Shown here: one piece after another, positions 1 through 5,734 of the stretch
Layout: every line of letters starts with the position of its first letter
How positions within the stretch are numbered: the stretch's first letter is position 1
From: Oscillospiraceae bacterium
GTDB lineage: Bacteria > Bacillota > Clostridia > Oscillospirales > Oscillospiraceae
DNA: 5,815 bases
Reading direction: 5' to 3'
Assembly: GCA_031272845.1 (NCBI GenBank)
Contig: JAISTA010000105.1
Location: 1-5,815 of the forward strand
The notes under the pieces: generated by a model
Databases searched by the model: none
Told to the model about the DNA's origin: nothing
The model's input: only the letters and a program-made list of their open reading frames with translations
Program-made: the position numbers and the translations under genes

Positions 1-827
1 ACCGTCCGGGCGAGGATCCCGGCGTTATCCCGATTGTGACCGAGGAAAATCAGGTTATCAAGGACATAACGAAATGGCGCGACTATGTTGTGTTCCCTGA
101 AATTCCGTCCGACCTTGACTGGTCTGACGCGAAGAAAAACGTCGCGGCGGTTGACCGAAATGAGGAATTCGTTATGGTTCCGACGTTTCGCGGCCTATTT
201 GAGCGGCTGCACTGTCTGACGACGTTTGAGAACACGCTGATTTCTCTGTACGAGGAGCCAGAGGCCTGCTACGACTTCTTTGGAGCGTACACCGACTGGA
301 AGCTGAAGGTCGCGGAGCAGCTTTGCGACAATCTGAATCCGGACATTATTCATTCGCACGACGATTGGGGCAGCAAGCTTCAGCCGTTTTTCTCTCCCGC
401 AAAGTTCAAGGAGCTGTTTTTCCCGCACTACAAGCGGCTTTATGACTACTACAGGAGCCGGGGAGTGCTCGTTCAGCACCATAGCGACTGTTATATTACC
501 GGCTTTGAAAACCACCTTGTCGACCTCGGCGTTGATATGTGGCAGGGAGCGCTGCCTGAAAACGACATCATCAAAATGCGCGAGAACACGGGTGGAAAAC
601 TCCTTATGATGGGCGGGCTTGACCAGGGCGTTATCGACAGACCGCCGACAGAGGTTTCCGAGGAGGAAATCCGCCGCCACGTGCGTGACGCGATTGACAA
701 ATACGCACCCGGCGGAGCGTTTTTGCCGTGTATCGGCGGAATTGAGTGCCTGAACGCGTGGGTAAATCCCATTGTTGTGGACGAGTGCAACAAATACGGC
801 GCACAGTGGCTGGCTAAGCAGGGCTGA
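1..827 (+). CDS. Uroporphyrinogen decarboxylase-family protein (corrinoid methyltransferase type), 5' truncated
   Basis: The reading frame is open from base 3 to the TGA at 825-827, so the N-terminus lies outside the window; the GTG at 36 is internal and not a credible start. About 274 residues remain of a family usually near 350-400. Numbering from that GTG, landmarks are HSHDDWG (106-112), FFPHYKRLYDYY (128-139), HHSDC (148-152), GVDMWQGA (165-172), GGLDQG (193-198) and GGAFLPCIGG (226-235). These match the URO-D fold (Pfam URO-D) and specifically its MtaA/CmuA-like branch, whose members move methyl groups between corrinoid proteins and thiols such as coenzyme M, using a zinc held by His and Cys; HHSDC is a candidate for part of that site. 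The C-terminus differs from true HemE, so heme synthesis is unlikely. The methyl donor and acceptor cannot be named, and no corrinoid protein gene is visible. It probably leads an operon with the acetyltransferase 12 bases downstream. Confidence 0.85.
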   Translation, partial: RPGEDPGVIPIVTEENQVIKDITKWRDYVVFPEIPSDLDWSDAKKNVAAVDRNEEFVMVPTFRGLFERLHCLTTFENTLISLYEEPEACYDFFGAYTDWKLKVAEQLCDNLNPDIIHSHDDWGSKLQPFFSPAKFKELFFPHYKRLYDYYRSRGVLVQHHSDCYITGFENHLVDLGVDMWQGALPENDIIKMRENTGGKLLMMGGLDQGVIDRPPTEVSEEEIRRHVRDAIDKYAPGGAFLPCIGGIECLNAWVNPIVVDECNKYGAQWLAKQG

Positions 828-833
828 CGGAGG
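828..833 (+). promoter_or_regulatory. Ribosome binding site fixing a TTG start
   Basis: CGGAGG lies directly after the upstream TGA stop and six bases before TTG at 840-842. The spacing supports TTG as the real start of the acetyltransferase and suggests translational coupling with the upstream gene. Confidence 0.7.
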
Positions 834-839
834 TATCTA

Positions 840-1394
840 TTGATTATCCACAAAGGAACACAGCCGCTTAAAACTGAGCGATTACTGCTCAGAAAAATTC
901 AACCCGGCGACGCTGAAATGGTTTGTGCGTGGATGAGCGACCCGGAGGTGTGCAAATATGAGCGCTGGAGCCCTCATCCTAACGCCGGTTATTCCCGCGG
1001 TTATATTGCCGAGGTGTTTGACGGATATAAATCCGATTGTACCTATCAGTGGGGAATAGAGCTAAGCGGCAGGCTGATCGGCTCGGTTAGCATTGCCGGC
1101 ATAAATGATTTCGACCAAAAAGCCCTTCTCGGCTATTGTGTTGCCCGAAAATATTGGTCAAACGGATACGCCACGGAAGCGGTAAAGGCTGTTTTGCGCT
1201 ACATGTTTTCAGAAATAGGGCTGAACAGGATAGAAGCGTCCCATTCAGTCAACAACCCTGCGTCAGGACGGGTTTTGGAAAAATGCGGAATGCTTTTAGA
1301 GGGGCAAGCAAAGGATTACTACCTCAGCAATTCGGGGTTTCAAGACAGCAGACTTTTCGGCGTGACAAAAGAGCAATATTTACAAAGCGAGTAA
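840..1394 (+). CDS. GNAT family N-acetyltransferase (RimJ/RimL-like)
   Basis: A 184-residue protein, the usual length for the RimJ/RimL-type acetyltransferase family (Pfam Acetyltransf_3), which transfers acetyl from acetyl-CoA to protein N-termini or small-molecule amines in the cytoplasm. It opens with the typical strand TERLLLRKIQPGDAE (12-26). RLIGSVSI (78-85) is the central strand. YWSNGYATEAV (105-115) is motif A, with the pyrophosphate-binding loop SNGYA. Motif B is NNPASGRVLEKCGM (138-151), the usual N-x-x-S/A-x-x-V-x-E-K-x-G pattern. All core elements are intact. The TTG start is chosen because GGAGG sits at the right distance and the family N-terminus begins immediately after it. 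It starts 12 bases after the URO-D gene and is probably in the same transcript, ending before the hairpin at 1451-1489. The substrate cannot be told from sequence; other options are antibiotic or metabolite acetylation. Confidence 0.9.
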   Translation: MIIHKGTQPLKTERLLLRKIQPGDAEMVCAWMSDPEVCKYERWSPHPNAGYSRGYIAEVFDGYKSDCTYQWGIELSGRLIGSVSIAGINDFDQKALLGYCVARKYWSNGYATEAVKAVLRYMFSEIGLNRIEASHSVNNPASGRVLEKCGMLLEGQAKDYYLSNSGFQDSRLFGVTKEQYLQSE

Positions 1395-1450
1395 GCGCTT
1401 TTCGCCGGATCGTACACGTTATTTTCAGGGCGCTTTACAATATCAATTAT

Positions 1451-1497
1451 AGCTGTATTTTGGGGCCGTCCGGCTTGTAAAATACAGCTTACTTTTT
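1451..1497 (+). terminator. Strong hairpin, probable terminator of the URO-D/GNAT transcript
   Basis: AGCTGTATTTT (1451-1461) is perfectly complementary to AAAATACAGCT (1479-1489). The inner bases can continue pairing (GCC 1465-1467 with GGC 1472-1474), leaving a four-base loop. A run of five T begins four bases after the stem (1493-1497). The AT-rich lower stem and the short gap before the T-run are not ideal for an intrinsic terminator, but it lies between two independent coding units, where one is expected. The rest of the gap, 1395-1450, shows nothing recognisable. Confidence 0.6.
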
Positions 1498-1515
1498 AAG
1501 CTTTTACAACCGCTT

Positions 1516-2805
1516 TTGCGAAAATCAAAAATAATACGGGAGGGTAATAATACTGGGCGCAGAGCTGTGAGGGACAAAAACAAAATCAATGTAGGTATCG
1601 GCTTCGTAACCGGACGGCGCAGCTTCAAAAACGTCGCGCAGGCCTACATAGAGGGCTGGAACGCCTCGGAAAACAAGGAGGTTTCGCTGAATCTGTTCGT
1701 CTCATACGACCTGAAATATTCAGACACCAGAGCGAGCGACTACAAAATCTCCGACGAGGGCATTTTAGACGCTGTGGATTCCGCGCACTATCTGAGCAGC
1801 GCATCGATAGCCGTTGAGGCGCAGAGCTTGGTTGACAAAAAGGTTATCACCTCGGCAGAGGCCAGGCTGCTTTTCGGCGAGGGCTACGCGATGAAGCGCA
1901 ACGCGACGCTTTATTACGCGCTGAAAAACAATATGGATTACCTCATTTTCCTTGACGACGACGAGTACCCTATGGCGGTTTTCAAAACGGCGATCGGCAT
2001 TGCATGGAAGGGCCAGGAAATAATCTCAACGCACGTCCAAAATATTCAGCACGCGGATATGACGCACGGCTATCACTGCGGGTACGTGTCGCCGATTCCG
2101 ACGCTGCGGTTTGACGACACGCTGACGGAAAGCGACTTCCGCATGTTCATAGAGGCCGTGAGCAACGATATAGTCAGTTGGAGCTCCGTTAAGGAAAAGA
2201 TGAACACGGGCGGCGTTACATACGCAAGGCTTTCGACTATCAACGAAAAAATGGTTGAGTACGTCGAGGAAATCGGCGGGATGAAGTTTATTTCCGGCGC
2301 GAATCTTGGATTCAATCTTAGTAATATCGACAAGGTTTTCCCGTTTTACAATCCTCCCGGCGCGCGCGGTGAGGATACGTTTCTGAGCACGGCAATCTGC
2401 GAATGCAAAATCCGCAAAATTCACTGCTACACCTTTCACGACGGCTTCGGCGAGTATGAAAACCTGCTGCACGGCGTTTTGCCCTCGGAGCTAAAGGAAA
2501 TAAGGCCGGACAAATCCGGCGTGACAACCCGTTTTCTAAAGGCCGCAATCGGCTGGATACGCTACAAGCCGCTGCTGATTTACATCACCGACAAAAAGAA
2601 TTTTGACGCGCGCATAGCGAAAATCCGCCGCGATTTGCAAGCGGTTATACCAAAACTGTGCGCGTATTTTAGCAATGACAGGTTCGCGGATGTACTAACC
2701 GAGCTTGAGCTGTATCAGAGCAAGGCCGAACGGCACTACAAGGACTTTCAGAAGACAAAGCAGGCGTGGATAAAGGTGGTGAGGTATCTGAAGGAGGAGG
2801 TGTAA
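1516..2805 (+). CDS. Putative GT-A-fold glycosyltransferase
   Basis: A soluble protein of up to 429 residues with no signal peptide or membrane segment. After a basic leader, KINVGIGFVTGRRSF (23-37) resembles the first strand and nucleotide-binding region of GT2-like enzymes. DYLIFLDDDEYP (141-152) carries the acidic DxD-type motif that binds metal and sugar nucleotide. SGANLGFN (260-267) and GARGEDTFLS (282-291) match the acceptor-side region with its ED dipeptide, the usual catalytic-base position, and HDGFGEY (308-314) may supply the late metal-binding histidine. The C-terminal 80 residues are helical and highly charged. Such enzymes add sugars to polysaccharides, lipids or proteins on the cytoplasmic side; donor and acceptor are unknown. 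The start is uncertain: TTG 1516 lacks an SD, GTG 1567 gives a protein 17 residues shorter, and a strong GGGAGGG (1538-1544) lies inside the longer frame with no in-frame start at correct spacing. No glycan-cluster partners adjoin it. Confidence 0.7.
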   Translation: MRKSKIIREGNNTGRRAVRDKNKINVGIGFVTGRRSFKNVAQAYIEGWNASENKEVSLNLFVSYDLKYSDTRASDYKISDEGILDAVDSAHYLSSASIAVEAQSLVDKKVITSAEARLLFGEGYAMKRNATLYYALKNNMDYLIFLDDDEYPMAVFKTAIGIAWKGQEIISTHVQNIQHADMTHGYHCGYVSPIPTLRFDDTLTESDFRMFIEAVSNDIVSWSSVKEKMNTGGVTYARLSTINEKMVEYVEEIGGMKFISGANLGFNLSNIDKVFPFYNPPGARGEDTFLSTAICECKIRKIHCYTFHDGFGEYENLLHGVLPSELKEIRPDKSGVTTRFLKAAIGWIRYKPLLIYITDKKNFDARIAKIRRDLQAVIPKLCAYFSNDRFADVLTELELYQSKAERHYKDFQKTKQAWIKVVRYLKEEV

Positions 2806-2834
2806 GAGGGTGTGTTTTGTTTGAGCTGTTTTGC

Positions 2835-2863
2835 TTGACATTTGGTGAATTTTGTGGTAGTGT
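2835..2863 (+). promoter_or_regulatory. Promoter of the Sel1-TIR gene
   Basis: A consensus -35 box TTGACA (2835-2840) is followed by a 17-base spacer and TAGTGT (2858-2863). The -10 box matches consensus at only three of six positions but is preceded by TGG, an extended -10 element. Transcription would start near 2870, just upstream of the SD at 2877-2884, giving a leader of about 23 bases. The fit of promoter, SD and start codon is mutually consistent and indicates expression independent of the glycosyltransferase gene. Confidence 0.6.
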
Positions 2864-2876
2864 GGAGGAAAATGCC

Positions 2877-2884
2877 AAGGGAGG
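2877..2884 (+). promoter_or_regulatory. Ribosome binding site deciding the Sel1-TIR start
   Basis: AAGGGAGG ends eight bases before ATG 2893. The alternative ATG at 2872 has a GGAGG only three bases upstream, which is too close, and would lie almost at the predicted transcription start. ATG 2893 is therefore preferred. Confidence 0.75.
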
Positions 2885-2892
2885 ATGCGGGG

Positions 2893-3963
2893 ATGAGCGT
2901 TGAACTCACTGATGAGGAATTTACAGGGATATTGCGGGAGAAGGCTATTGCAGGGGATCCGGCGTTTCAATACAGGGTCGGTAGTTGTTATCTTTGGGGT
3001 AATGGTATAGATAAAAATTATGAAGAAGCAGCGAAATGGATAAAACTCGCTGCCGAAGATGGATATGCCCCTGCGCAACATATATATGGACGTTTGTTTT
3101 ATAAAGGAACGGGCGTTGAGCAGGACTATCAAAACGCTATTACTTGGTTTAAGTTATCCGAACAACAAGAGTATGCACCAGCGGAAAATGATTTAGCTGT
3201 TTGCTATAAAAATGGAGATGGAGTAACGCAAAATCACAATGAGGCAATTCGATTGTTTATCAATTCGGATAAACATGGTTATTGGCGAGCCTCATACAAC
3301 CTTGGTAGAATGTTTCGCGATGGTCAAAGCGTTGAGCAAGACTTAATAAAAGCTAAACAGTATTTTGAAAAAGCGCTGGATAATTCAGATTTTTTGGCTG
3401 CTCCTGCTGGTGAAAATGGAAAACGGCTTATCAAGAATAAAATAGACGAGATTAACGCCCTCCTCAAAGAAGCAGAAGAAAAAGCTGCAACGGCACGCAA
3501 GGCAGAACGCACAGAGGTGTTCATCAGCTATGCGCACAAGGACGCGGAAATCAGAGACGAATTAAAGCCGCACCTTAAGACGCTGGAAAGAACCACGGCC
3601 ATAAAGTGGTGGGACGACACGCAGATAAAACCCGGCGACAACTGGAATGAAAAAATAAAGGGTGCGCTTGCAAAGGCAAAAATTGCGATACTGTTTGTGT
3701 CGGCAAATTTCTTTGAGTCTGACTACGTGTGGCGCGAAGAGCTGCCGGATATTCTGGCGGCAGCAGACAAGGACGGCGCAACGATTTTATGGCTGCCGGT
3801 CAGCTATTGTGATTACGACGAGACAGGGATTGAAAAATATCAGGCCGTGACAGACCCGAAAAACCCGCTGAGGGCACTGAGTACTGTCGCCGAACGCGAC
3901 AAGGTATATACCGAGCTGAGCAAACGTATCAAGTCACTTTTCAAAACCCCTGCGGAGCAATAA
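2893..3963 (+). CDS. Sel1-like repeat protein with C-terminal TIR domain
   Basis: A 356-residue soluble protein. Four Sel1-like repeats of exactly 36 residues follow one another (22-57, 58-93, 94-129, 130-165), each with the Y..G..Y..G.GV..D...A..W/F pattern; they form an alpha-solenoid used for protein binding. A charged helical linker (about 178-206) leads to a TIR domain (about 207-350, TIR_2-like). Its landmarks are FISYAHKD (210-217), WWDDTQIKPGDNW (239-251, BB-loop region), ILFVSANFFESDYVW (266-280) and EELP (282-285), then LPVSYCDYD (301-309). E283 aligns with the conserved, catalytic-type glutamate of NAD-cleaving TIR domains, so the enzyme is probably active. Bacterial TIR proteins often act as abortive-infection effectors that consume NAD or make signal nucleotides; Sel1 repeats would then sense or recruit a partner. 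That role is inferred. It has its own promoter and ends at a shared terminator. The middle of the repeat region is markedly more AT-rich than the TIR part. Confidence 0.9.
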   Translation: MSVELTDEEFTGILREKAIAGDPAFQYRVGSCYLWGNGIDKNYEEAAKWIKLAAEDGYAPAQHIYGRLFYKGTGVEQDYQNAITWFKLSEQQEYAPAENDLAVCYKNGDGVTQNHNEAIRLFINSDKHGYWRASYNLGRMFRDGQSVEQDLIKAKQYFEKALDNSDFLAAPAGENGKRLIKNKIDEINALLKEAEEKAATARKAERTEVFISYAHKDAEIRDELKPHLKTLERTTAIKWWDDTQIKPGDNWNEKIKGALAKAKIAILFVSANFFESDYVWREELPDILAAADKDGATILWLPVSYCDYDETGIEKYQAVTDPKNPLRALSTVAERDKVYTELSKRIKSLFKTPAEQ

Positions 3964-3983
3964 CCCGCTCTCCTCCCAAACCA

Positions 3984-4013
3984 AAAACTCCCGCAAAGCG
4001 GGAGTTTTCTCTT
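3984..4013. terminator. Bidirectional rho-independent terminator
   Basis: An 11-base-pair perfect stem, AAAACTCCCGC (3984-3994) with GCGGGAGTTTT (3998-4008), closes on an AAA loop. On the plus strand it ends in TTTTCTCTT, and on the minus strand in a run of five T. It lies 20 bases after the Sel1-TIR stop and 17 bases beyond the stop of the convergent XRE gene, so it can end both transcripts. Confidence 0.92.
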
Positions 4014-4030
4014 GTTGTCCTATTACCGCG

Positions 4031-4798
4031 CTAGCGCCGGACAAAAACATCCAGCAGCCACTTCCAGATGTTCGGATATTCCCGCAGGATTGTGTCTTTT
4101 ATCTCCTCATAGTCGGCCTTTGTCAGCTCCTCGATTTTCCCCCAGACAAAGTCGCCTGCCGCTGTGTCACCTATTGCAATATGTCCCCGCGCGTAGCCGC
4201 CCATCGCGATGTTCGAGGCGGACGCGTAGCCTCCAACGGCATACCGTCCGACGGCGACACCGCCGAAAGCCAGCAGACCCACCGCGATTCCTCCGGCAGC
4301 CAAAGCGCCGACGGCAAGTCCCCCGGCGGCGAGAACGCCGAGCGCCGCCGCGCCAACGGCAAGCAGCCCGGCAGACAGCGCGCCCAGCGAAACAACGCCG
4401 AGCGAGAGCGCACCGACCGCCACAACGCCCTGCGCGATATTACCGACAGCGATTATCCCCTTTGCCCGGCGCGCCCCGAAGCCCACATTGACGTGCACAA
4501 GCGGCAACCCGAATAGTGTGCGGCGTGATTTATATTCGCAGCAAAACGTGCGCGGGTACATTATAACCGTGCGCGCGCTGTCGCCGGACGTGCCGTCCGC
4601 CGGGTCATTGCCCGCCAGCTCGTCTATACTCACACCGCACAGCCGCGACAGCGCAATAAGCTTGTCCAGCTCCGGCGTGGTCTGCCCGGTCTCCCATTTC
4701 GAAACGGTCTGCCGCGTTACGCCGAGCAAAAAGCCCAGCTCCTCCTGTGAGTAGCCCTTTGCGCGTCGCAGCTCCATCAGGTTTTCTGCAAATGTCAT
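4031..4798 (-). CDS. XRE-family helix-turn-helix protein with glycine-ended pentapeptide-repeat C-terminus
   Basis: A 255-residue protein. Residues 4-60 are a clear HTH_3/XRE DNA-binding domain (LRRAKGYSQEELGFLLGVT, then RQTVSKWETG as recognition helix, and LDKLIALSRLCGVSIDEL). A linker (61-95) leads to GLPLVHVNVG (97-106) and then to about 21 pentapeptides of the form xx(A/S)xG from 115 to 220, the first 15 uninterrupted (for example IIAVG, NIAQG, VVAVG, ALSLG). One unit (195-200) has six residues. The tail 221-255 is an amphipathic, charged helix rich in Trp and Tyr. The repeats may fold as a small beta-helix or solenoid; hydrophobic packing against the membrane is another option, but no ordinary transmembrane segment with flanking charges stands out. 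ATG 4798 is chosen because AGGAGG sits eight bases upstream. The protein probably regulates transcription, perhaps its own; the repeat domain's ligand or function is unknown to me. Confidence 0.85.
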   Translation of the reverse strand: MTFAENLMELRRAKGYSQEELGFLLGVTRQTVSKWETGQTTPELDKLIALSRLCGVSIDELAGNDPADGTSGDSARTVIMYPRTFCCEYKSRRTLFGLPLVHVNVGFGARRAKGIIAVGNIAQGVVAVGALSLGVVSLGALSAGLLAVGAAALGVLAAGGLAVGALAAGGIAVGLLAFGGVAVGRYAVGGYASASNIAMGGYARGHIAIGDTAAGDFVWGKIEELTKADYEEIKDTILREYPNIWKWLLDVFVRR

Positions 4799-4806
4799 AA
4801 TTTTGT

Positions 4807-4812
4807 CCTCCT
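4807..4812 (-). promoter_or_regulatory. Ribosome binding site of the XRE gene
   Basis: Minus-strand AGGAGG, eight bases before ATG 4798, is a near-perfect SD that fixes the start. Confidence 0.85.
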
Positions 4813-4831
4813 GTCAATTGCTCTTGAGGCT

Positions 4832-4860
4832 ATGATACCGCTTTTGCGCCGCGTGTGCAA
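4832..4860 (-). promoter_or_regulatory. Probable promoter of the XRE gene
   Basis: On the minus strand TTGCAC (4860-4855) and TATCAT (4837-4832) are 17 bases apart. The -10 box matches consensus at five of six positions and the -35 box at three. Transcription would start near 4825, leaving a leader of about 27 bases before the start codon. Confidence 0.5.
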
Positions 4861-4868
4861 CCGCTTTT
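4837..4868 (-). repeat. Direct repeat AAAAGCGGT pair over the XRE promoter, possible operator
   Basis: Two exact copies of AAAAGCGGT (minus strand) occupy 4845-4837 and 4868-4860, 23 bases apart, close to two helical turns. One touches the -10 box and the other the -35 box. This is a plausible site for an autoregulating XRE protein, although chance repeats of nine bases are not rare. Confidence 0.35.
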
Positions 4869-4931
4869 TGGTGGAAATTTGTCAACGGAAGTTAACATTT
4901 AGGGAGGGGCGGCGGTTTTTACTGCTCAGCG

Positions 4932-4960
4932 GTAGTCGAGGGCGCTGCTCCGCCCCCTAC
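4932..4960 (-). repeat. GTAGGGG-type palindromic element, copy 1 (inverted)
   Basis: Read on the minus strand it begins GTAGGGGGCG and ends CGCCCTCGACTAC. The outer GTAG and CTAC pair, and CGCCC/GGGCG form the inner stem around a six-base loop. It resembles the two elements at 5564 and 5735 in length and arms but lies in the opposite orientation. On the plus strand it is followed seven bases later by eight T (4968-4975), so it could also act as a weak terminator. Confidence 0.5.
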
Positions 4961-5231
4961 GGCGTACTTTTTTTTGCGGGGGCGTTGGGGGGGCTTTTTT
5001 TCTGCGGGTGCTTGCTGGAGGCGGGTTTGTTTATGTTTTGGATTTTGCTTGCGGCGAGGAGGATGTTCTTTTAGGCGCAAAACTGGAGGCGGGAACGAAA
5101 AGTTCTCTGTTTTGGGCGGGTGCGGAGTTTGGAATAGGGACTCGGCTGTTCTTCTATGCGAAGCTAGAGCGCCTACGCGGTGGGCGGTTACTTTTTCCGC
5201 TTCGCCGGACATCGTCCCCAAAAAGGGGCGA

Positions 5232-5261
5232 CTTCTTTTAGAAAGAAGCAAATCTTTTTTT
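5232..5261 (+). terminator. Hairpin followed by T-run, possible terminator
   Basis: CTTCTTT (5232-5238) pairs with AAAGAAG (5242-5248) across a TAG loop, followed six bases later by seven T (5255-5261). The stem is AT-rich and weak, and no gene is seen upstream on this strand, so the call is tentative. Confidence 0.25.
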
Positions 5262-5300
5262 ATGCCGGGCAACAGCTGGTGCTACAATGTGGTGCGTTCC

Positions 5301-5326
5301 CACACCGCGAGAAGTGCGGTGGTGTG
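5301..5326. repeat. Inverted repeat
   Basis: ACCGC (5304-5308) pairs with GCGGT (5316-5320) over a seven-base loop; alternatively CACACC (5301-5306) pairs with GGTGTG (5321-5326). The two stems are mutually exclusive in part. Function unknown. Confidence 0.4.
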
Positions 5327-5456
5327 CGCGAATGCCTGTGCACCGCCGCACGCAGGGGCGAAGCCTGTTCGGGGCTAAAGACTTAGGTCGGATGGTCGGT
5401 GTGCGCGAGGTGCGGTGGGGGTGCTGGCCGGAAGGATGGTGCTGCTACGATTGCTG

Positions 5457-5494
5457 CCGCACTTGTTGCGGACGGTGGGTGCGTCTCCCGACGC
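5457..5494. repeat. Two adjacent short hairpins
   Basis: CCGCA (5457-5461) pairs with TGCGG (5467-5471) over a five-base loop. Ten bases later GCGTC (5481-5485) pairs with GACGC (5490-5494) over TCCC. These begin the hairpin-dense stretch that runs to 5760. Confidence 0.4.
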
Positions 5495-5563
5495 GGCGAG
5501 TATTGTAGCGACGGTATGGATGTTATGTCGGTGCAATTGCGTCCCCGTTGCCGCAACGTTTCC

Positions 5564-5592
5564 GTAGGGGACGGCGTCCTCGACGTCCCTGC
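5564..5592 (+). repeat. GTAGGGG-type palindromic element, copy 2
   Basis: GTAGGGGACG opens the element and CGTCCC closes it; GGGACG (5568-5573) pairs with CGTCCC (5584-5589). Aligned without gaps to the copy at 5735, 21 of 26 positions agree by hand count, including the ten-base left end, the central CCTC and the right CGTCCC. Confidence 0.6.
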
Positions 5593-5624
5593 CTTTGGTC
5601 TGCCGCCAAACTTTGCGTTAAACC

Positions 5625-5661
5625 GACGCACCCGTTTGACTTGGGTGCGGTCGGGTGCGTC
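5625..5661. repeat. Nine-base inverted repeat GACGCACCC / GGGTGCGTC
   Basis: GACGCACCC (5625-5633) is the exact inverse of GGGTGCGTC (5653-5661). A second GGGTGCG (5643-5649) lies between them and could compete for the same arm. GGGTGCGTC also occurs at 5477-5485. Confidence 0.5.
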
Positions 5662-5671
5662 CGTCTGTCTC

Positions 5672-5684
5672 CGCGCTTTGCGCG
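5672..5684. repeat. Short GC hairpin
   Basis: CGCGC (5672-5676) pairs with GCGCG (5680-5684) across a TTT loop. It is part of the hairpin-dense stretch; function unknown. Confidence 0.35.
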
Positions 5685-5734
5685 TCGGGACACGCAGGTG
5701 CAGTGGTGGTAGCTGGGATTTCGGGCGGTGTTTT

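Noticed and set aside
2842..2892. Longer N-terminus for the Sel1-TIR protein (TTG 2842 or ATG 2872)
   Set aside because: TTG 2842 would place the start inside the promoter. ATG 2872 has an SD only three bases away, while ATG 2893 has ideal AAGGGAGG spacing.
4012..4516. Plus-strand open frames opposite the XRE gene
   Set aside because: They are Arg/Pro- or Gly-rich antisense shadows of the regular pentapeptide-coding sequence, have no SD, and the minus-strand frame has a clear domain.
4813..4818. Minus-strand TTGACA near the XRE start as a -35 box
   Set aside because: A promoter here would begin transcription inside the coding sequence, downstream of the SD, and no good -10 box follows at 17 bases. 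The TTGCAC/TATCAT pair fits better.
5340..5370. A fourth GTAGGGG-type element at the GCAGGGGCGAAGCCTG sequence
   Set aside because: Only a few bases of the left arm agree and the right CGTCCC arm is missing.
4974..5378. Overlapping plus-strand frames of 77-134 codons
   Set aside because: They start in homopolymer or GC-rich sequence without an SD and have no recognisable motif.
5280..5700. CRISPR-like or tandem repeat array from the recurring GTGCG words
   Set aside because: Spacing is irregular, the words are only 5-9 bases long, and there is no constant repeat or unique spacer pattern and no cas gene.
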